Assembly (NCBI RefSeq): GCF_014168815.1 | Contig: NZ_AP021972.1 | Coordinates: forward strand, 1,488,001-1,552,000 | DNA from: Klebsiella sp. WP3-W18-ESBL-02 | GTDB lineage: Bacteria > Pseudomonadota > Gammaproteobacteria > Enterobacterales > Enterobacteriaceae | Direction of reading: 5' to 3' | DNA: 64,000 bases | In this document: positions 60,173 to 64,000 of the stretch, piece by piece | Layout of the letters: the number at the start of each line of letters is the position of its first letter | How positions within the stretch are numbered: position 1 is the first letter of the stretch | Notes under the pieces: model-generated | Told to the model about the DNA's origin: nothing | The model's database searches: none | What the model saw: the letters and a program-made list of their open reading frames with translations, nothing else | Position numbers and translations under genes: made by a program

Positions 60173-60997
60173 ATGAAAAAAACCGTTATAGCGCTGCTGG
60201 CTCTGCTTGCCAGCGGCACCTCGCTGGCGGCAACGCCGTGGCAGAAAATCACTCAACCTATCGCCGGCAGCGCCCAGTCTATCGGGGCATTTGCCAACGG
60301 CTGTATCGTCGGCGCGCAGGCGCTGCCGCTCCAGTCTGACACCTATCAGGTGATGCGTACCGATCAGCGCCGCTATTTTGGCCACCCGGATCTGGTGCAG
60401 TTTATCCAGCGGCTTGGCGGCCAGGTGCAGCAGTTGGGTATGGGCACGATGCTGATTGGCGATATGGGTATGCCCGCAGGCGGGCGCTTTAACGGCGGAC
60501 ACGCCAGCCACCAGAGTGGTCTGGATGTCGATATTTTCCTGCAGCTCCCGAAGACGCGCTGGAGTTCAGCACAGCTGCTGAAACCGCAGGCGCTGGATTT
60601 GGTGAGCGCCGACGGCAAGCGCGTTGTGCCGACGCTGTGGAAACCGGAAATTGGCCAACTGATTAAGCTGGCGGCGGAAGACCGCGACGTGACGCGAATT
60701 TTCGTCAACCCGGCCATCAAGCAGCAGCTGTGCCTGGAAGCGGGCAACGATCGCGACTGGTTGCATAAAGTGCGCCCGTGGTTCCAGCACCGTGCGCATA
60801 TGCACGTGCGGCTGAAGTGCCCGGCTAACAGCTTAGAATGTGAAGAGCAGGCGCCGCCGCCTGCGGGTGACGGCTGCGGCGCTGAGCTGCAAAGCTGGTT
60901 CGAACCGCCAAAACCTGGCACCACCAAACCTGTGAAGAAGACGCCTCCACCGTTGCCGCCTTCCTGCCAGGCGCTACTGGATGAACACGTACTCTGA
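60173..60997 (+). CDS. mepA: Penicillin-insensitive murein endopeptidase MepA
   Basis: MepA is a periplasmic zinc (LAS-family) peptidase that cleaves D-Ala-meso-DAP crosslinks in peptidoglycan. The 274-residue protein has a signal peptide (about 19 residues, cleavage after SLA). Zinc-site motifs are GGHASHQSGLDVDIF (near 110) and HRAHMHVRLKCP (near 209), and the Pro-rich C terminus ends LLDEHVL. The ATG at 60173 matches E. coli. It overlaps yfcA by one base. Confidence 0.96.
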   Translation: MKKTVIALLALLASGTSLAATPWQKITQPIAGSAQSIGAFANGCIVGAQALPLQSDTYQVMRTDQRRYFGHPDLVQFIQRLGGQVQQLGMGTMLIGDMGMPAGGRFNGGHASHQSGLDVDIFLQLPKTRWSSAQLLKPQALDLVSADGKRVVPTLWKPEIGQLIKLAAEDRDVTRIFVNPAIKQQLCLEAGNDRDWLHKVRPWFQHRAHMHVRLKCPANSLECEEQAPPPAGDGCGAELQSWFEPPKPGTTKPVKKTPPPLPPSCQALLDEHVL

Positions 60998-61806
60998 TGG
61001 ACAGTTTTTCCGCGTTATTTATGGTCGAGCCGCTCATGCTGGTGGCGCTGTTCTTTATTGCCATTCTGGCTGGCTTTATTGATTCACTGGCCGGCGGCGG
61101 CGGTTTGCTGACCGTCCCGGCGCTGATGGCAGCGGGCATGCCGCCCGCGCAGGCGCTGGCAACCAACAAATTACAGGCCTGCGGCGGCTCACTCTCCGCA
61201 TCACTCTATTTTGTGCGCCGCAAAGTGGTGAATCTGGCCGATCAGAAGCTGAATATCCTGATGACCTTCATTGGCTCAATGACCGGTGCGCTGCTGGTGC
61301 AGCACGTGCAGTCCGATATTCTGCGCCAGATCCTGCCCATTCTGGTTATCAGCATTGGTCTTTACTTTCTGCTGATGCCAAAGCTGGGTGAAGCCGATCG
61401 CCAGCGCCGTCTGTACGGCCTGCCGTTTGCGTTGGTTGCTGGCGGCTGCGTAGGCTTTTACGATGGCTTCTTCGGCCCCGGTGCGGGTTCGTTTTATGCG
61501 CTGGCGTTTGTGACGTTGATGGGCTTTAACCTTGCCAAATCCACCGCGCACGCCAAGGTGTTGAACGCGACCTCGAACGTCGGTGGTCTTTTGCTGTTTA
61601 TCATTGGCGGCAAAGTTATCTGGGCGACCGGCTTTGTGATGATGATTGGCCAGTTTTTTGGCGCGCGCATGGGCTCGCGCTTAGTGTTGAGTAAGGGGCA
61701 AGCGCTGATCCGCCCGATGATCGTCGTGGTCTCCGCGGTGATGAGCGCCAAGCTGCTCTATGACAGCCATGGACAGGAAATCCTTCAGTGGTTAGGGATG
61801 CATTAA
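60997..61806 (+). CDS. yfcA: TSUP-family (TauE/SafE) membrane protein YfcA
   Basis: The 269-residue protein with about eight membrane segments belongs to the TSUP (sulfite/organosulfur exporter-like) family. Conserved blocks are GFIDSLAGGGGLLTVPAL (near 23) and GFYDGFFGPGAGSFY (near 152). The substrate is unknown. It overlaps mepA and epmC by one base each, so it is translationally coupled on both sides. Confidence 0.95.
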   Translation: MDSFSALFMVEPLMLVALFFIAILAGFIDSLAGGGGLLTVPALMAAGMPPAQALATNKLQACGGSLSASLYFVRRKVVNLADQKLNILMTFIGSMTGALLVQHVQSDILRQILPILVISIGLYFLLMPKLGEADRQRRLYGLPFALVAGGCVGFYDGFFGPGAGSFYALAFVTLMGFNLAKSTAHAKVLNATSNVGGLLLFIIGGKVIWATGFVMMIGQFFGARMGSRLVLSKGQALIRPMIVVVSAVMSAKLLYDSHGQEILQWLGMH

Positions 61807-62351
61807 TGACCAAAACGCATGATTACCAGCAGCTGGTAACGCTCTTTGATAGCTGCTTCGCCGATGAGTTTAATACTCGTCTGATTAAAGGCGATGATGA
61901 ACCCATCTATCTTCCGGCAGACGACGAGGTTCCTTACAACCGTATCGTTTTCGCCCACGGCTTTTTTGCCAGCGCGCTGCACGAAATTTCCCACTGGTGC
62001 ATCGCCGGGAAGGCGCGCCGCGAGCAGGTCGATTTTGGCTACTGGTACTGTCCGGATGGGCGCGACGCCGAGACTCAAGGGCAGTTTGAAGACGTCGAAG
62101 TGAAACCGCAGGCGTTTGACTGGCTGTTTTGCGTGGCGGCGGGCTTTCCGTTTAACGTCAGCTGCGACAACCTGGAAGGCGATTTCGAGCCGGACCGCAT
62201 CGTGTTTCAGCGACGCGTGCATGCGCAGGTCATGACCTATCTGAAAGAGGGCATCCCGCCGCGTCCGGCAAAATTTATCAAGGCATTACAAGATTATTAT
62301 CAGACGCCGACCCTAACGGCGGAACACTTCCCATGGCCTGAGGATCTCTAA
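61806..62351 (+). CDS. epmC: EF-P lysine hydroxylase EpmC
   Basis: EpmC (YfcM) hydroxylates the beta-lysylated lysine of elongation factor P. The 181-residue protein is similar to E. coli EpmC; HEISHWCIAGKARRE and the later E of FEDVEVKPQA are the putative metal-site residues. The start is the ATG overlapping the yfcA stop by one base; an earlier in-frame start at 61788 is not conserved. Confidence 0.94.
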   Translation: MTKTHDYQQLVTLFDSCFADEFNTRLIKGDDEPIYLPADDEVPYNRIVFAHGFFASALHEISHWCIAGKARREQVDFGYWYCPDGRDAETQGQFEDVEVKPQAFDWLFCVAAGFPFNVSCDNLEGDFEPDRIVFQRRVHAQVMTYLKEGIPPRPAKFIKALQDYYQTPTLTAEHFPWPEDL

Positions 62352-62377
62352 GCCATGTTACAGAAAGAGGAAAGAAG

Positions 62378-62653
62378 ATGATCGCGGAGTTTGAAGCACG
62401 CATTCTGGCGTTAATTGATGAGATGGTGGAGCACGCCAGCGATGATGAGCTGTTTGCCAGCGGTTATCTGCGCGGCCACCTGACGCTGGCGGTTGCCGAG
62501 CTTGAAGAAAGCGAAGCGCATTCTGCCGATGCCCTGTATCGCAACGTGACGCAGAGCCTGGAAACGGCTATTGGTGCCGGTGAACTGACGCCGCGCGACC
62601 AGGCGCTGGTCAAAGCCATGTGGGACAACCTGTACCAGCAGGCCGCCCGCTAA
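62378..62653 (+). CDS. yfcL: YfcL family protein
   Basis: The 91-residue acidic helical protein matches E. coli YfcL, of unknown function. GAAAGAGGAAAGAAG before the ATG provides the ribosome binding site. It is the last gene of the aroC-mepA-yfcA-epmC-yfcL series and converges on mnmC. Confidence 0.92.
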   Translation: MIAEFEARILALIDEMVEHASDDELFASGYLRGHLTLAVAELEESEAHSADALYRNVTQSLETAIGAGELTPRDQALVKAMWDNLYQQAAR

Positions 62654-62658
62654 GCGCA

Positions 62659-62684
62659 TTTGCCCGGTATCGCTGCCGGGCAAA
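62659..62684. terminator. Hairpin between yfcL and mnmC
   Basis: TTTGCCCGG pairs with CCGGGCAAA (9 bp, 8-base loop) in the 40-bp gap between the convergent genes. It is flanked by short T/A runs on each side and may terminate both. Confidence 0.6.
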
Positions 62685-62693
62685 CGTTCTGCG

Positions 62694-64000
62694 TTATTTT
62701 ACCGCTTTTCCCTTCAGCAGTTTTCGCACCCATAATCGGTTTGGATTGAGCCCCGCCAGCGTAGTCGCGTCAAGCGGCAGCGGTTCATTGCTCATCTGTG
62801 CTGCCAGCACTTCGGCGCTTAACGGCGCAGTACACAGCCCGCGCGACCCCAGCCCCCCCAGCATAAACAGCTCAGGATACACCGGGGCCGAAATCGCCGT
62901 TTCCGGACTTTCGTGCAGCGTGGCATATCCGGCGAGCGTGGCGGCGTAGTCCGGCACGTTACCGACCATCGGCAGATGATCGCGCGTGGCACAGCGAACG
63001 CCACAGCGGGCGTCGTTAGCGCTAACGTCGACCTCCAGCGGCCATGTTTCCTGCGGGAAGCAGTCAATCAAGCGCTGACGATTATGCTGCTGGTCTTCAG
63101 CATTAAACGCCATTTCTCGCGCTCCGCGATGATAGCTGGCGCCAATGCAGTGCTGCTGATTCTGCGGGTTCTGTGGGGTCAGGTAGCCGTCATAGCACAA
63201 GACCTGGTTCAGTTTCGCCAGGCTGTCGCTGGTTGGGATATGGCTCACCTGGCCGCCGGCGGCGTACACCGGAAGCGTCTCGGTTTGCGTAAATTGATTG
63301 ATATTGTGACCGTTTGCCAGCACCACGCAGGGGGCGGTGGCCGTTTGTCCGTCGCTAAACGTCAGCTGCCAGCCGGATTCCTCACGGGCCAATGCGCTGA
63401 GCGTTTTGCCAACGTGGGCGTTAAGCCCCTGCTTGCGGGCCAGCGCCAAAGCGCCAGCGGTGAGCTGAGCCGGGCAAAGCCAGCCGCCGAGCGGATACTG
63501 AATGCCTCCGCAGCCGGTCTCCAGGCCGATGCTGTCCCGCACGGCCTGCGCGCTGACCGCTCGCGCGATATCGGCGGGAAGGTCGAGCGTCAGCATTTGG
63601 GCAATTTTCTGCGCGCTTTTTTCATCCCACCCCAGCTGCGTGACGCCGCACCACTGATGATCGAAAGCCACCGGCAGCGCATCGTACAGCCGGCGGGCAT
63701 ACAGAAACGCCGCCGGGAAGAACTGCGCCAGCGCGGCATCATGCGCGCTCAGCAGTGGATAAAGCGCGCCCTGGCGATTGCCGGAGGCTCCCTGAGCCGG
63801 CTCATCGTCTGCGCAATACAGCGTGACCGACCAGCCGCGGCGCAACAGCGCCAGCGAGAGCAGGGCGCTGGCGATGCCGCCGCCGATAATAGCCGCTTCG
63901 CGTACCTGGCTGCCGGTGCGGGCAAACCACGGCGCGCGCGCAGCATTCGGCAGCGGCTCACGCATTTCACCGATCAGCATTTCACGCTTGCGCCCAAAGC
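62694..64000 (-). CDS. mnmC: tRNA 5-methylaminomethyl-2-thiouridine biosynthesis protein MnmC, C-terminal part
   Basis: MnmC completes the mnm5s2U modification at the tRNA wobble position. Only the C-terminal FAD-dependent oxidoreductase half (about 435 codons) is in the window, with the Rossmann loop AAIIGGGIASALLSLALLRRG and the final GGLGSRGLCTAPLSAE. The gene runs off the right edge: codons before the ATG at 63980 (GRKRE) are still coding, so that ATG is internal. E. coli MnmC is 668 residues with an N-terminal methyltransferase domain that lies outside. Confidence 0.94.
   Translation of the reverse strand, partial: FGRKREMLIGEMREPLPNAARAPWFARTGSQVREAAIIGGGIASALLSLALLRRGWSVTLYCADDEPAQGASGNRQGALYPLLSAHDAALAQFFPAAFLYARRLYDALPVAFDHQWCGVTQLGWDEKSAQKIAQMLTLDLPADIARAVSAQAVRDSIGLETGCGGIQYPLGGWLCPAQLTAGALALARKQGLNAHVGKTLSALAREESGWQLTFSDGQTATAPCVVLANGHNINQFTQTETLPVYAAGGQVSHIPTSDSLAKLNQVLCYDGYLTPQNPQNQQHCIGASYHRGAREMAFNAEDQQHNRQRLIDCFPQETWPLEVDVSANDARCGVRCATRDHLPMVGNVPDYAATLAGYATLHESPETAISAPVYPELFMLGGLGSRGLCTAPLSAEVLAAQMSNEPLPLDATTLAGLNPNRLWVRKLLKGKAVK

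Overview
The window is an enterobacterial chromosome segment. Most of it keeps the gene order of the E. coli zipA-mnmC interval: cysZ|zipA-ligA-ypeB, yfeH|yfeR, xapR, the lysV/valU tRNA cluster|gltX, yfeD-yfeC, tRNA-Ala, pdeA, nupC|mntH, ypeC, yfeO|glk, ypdB-ypdA|alaC, ypdK, argW, yfdC|mlaA, fadL|yfcZ, fadI-fadJ, sixA, smrB|prmB-aroC-mepA-yfcA-epmC-yfcL, mnmC. A chromosomal class A beta-lactamase of the CTX-M-9/KLUY type (34073-34948), with no ISEcp1, ISCR1 or IS903 beside it, points to Kluyvera, probably K. georgiana or a close relative. That species call is inference from gene content.

Region by region: (1) 1-9.6 kb has cell division and DNA ligase genes, then a decaying stretch. yfeR carries one in-frame amber codon, yfeN has lost its 5' end to a full-length IS5, and xapA/xapB, expected between yfeN and xapR, are missing, so only the regulator xapR remains. 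A FlxA-like gene with a good sigma-28 promoter sits here. Four tRNA genes (Lys and 3 Val) follow, with a duplicated tRNA-Lys 3'-end/terminator unit. (2) 9.6-17.3 kb has gltX, yfeDC, tRNA-Ala, the c-di-GMP phosphodiesterase pdeA, and nupC/mntH with Fur and MntR sites. (3) 17.4-23.1 kb is an inserted four-gene catabolic locus: a PRD-type regulator, a PTS EIICB permease without EIIA, a fumarase/adenylosuccinate-lyase superfamily enzyme and a NagA-like amidohydrolase. I do not recognise this combination as a described pathway. (4) 23.2-33.6 kb has ypeC, an aldo-keto reductase divergent from ipdC (with a TyrR box), yfeO, glk, the pyruvate-sensing pair ypdA/ypdB, alaC and the 23-codon gene ypdK.

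(5) 34-48.9 kb is the accessory part. It holds the beta-lactamase, an IS630-family element, an EcpR-like LuxR regulator followed by a decayed adhesin/autotransporter-like reading frame, a WbuC-type cupin, the oxygen-sensing diguanylate cyclase dosC without its usual partner dosP, yedE-yedF, a CSS-motif EAL phosphodiesterase, and a soluble PQQ-dependent glucose dehydrogenase gene directly followed by pqqU (yncD), the TonB-dependent PQQ receptor. It ends at argW, a tRNA that is a prophage attachment site in E. coli. (6) 48.9-64 kb returns to core genes: phospholipid asymmetry (mlaA), fatty-acid uptake and anaerobic beta-oxidation (fadL, fadI, fadJ, with FadR sites), sixA, smrB, prmB, aroC, mepA, yfcA, epmC, yfcL and the 3' part of mnmC.

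The most interesting functional links are the dehydrogenase-PqqU pair, which reads as a module for scavenging external PQQ to activate a periplasmic apo-enzyme, and the unassigned PTS-lyase-deacylase locus. Gene calls rest on remembered family sequences, not on searches. Operators and terminators were found by eye.
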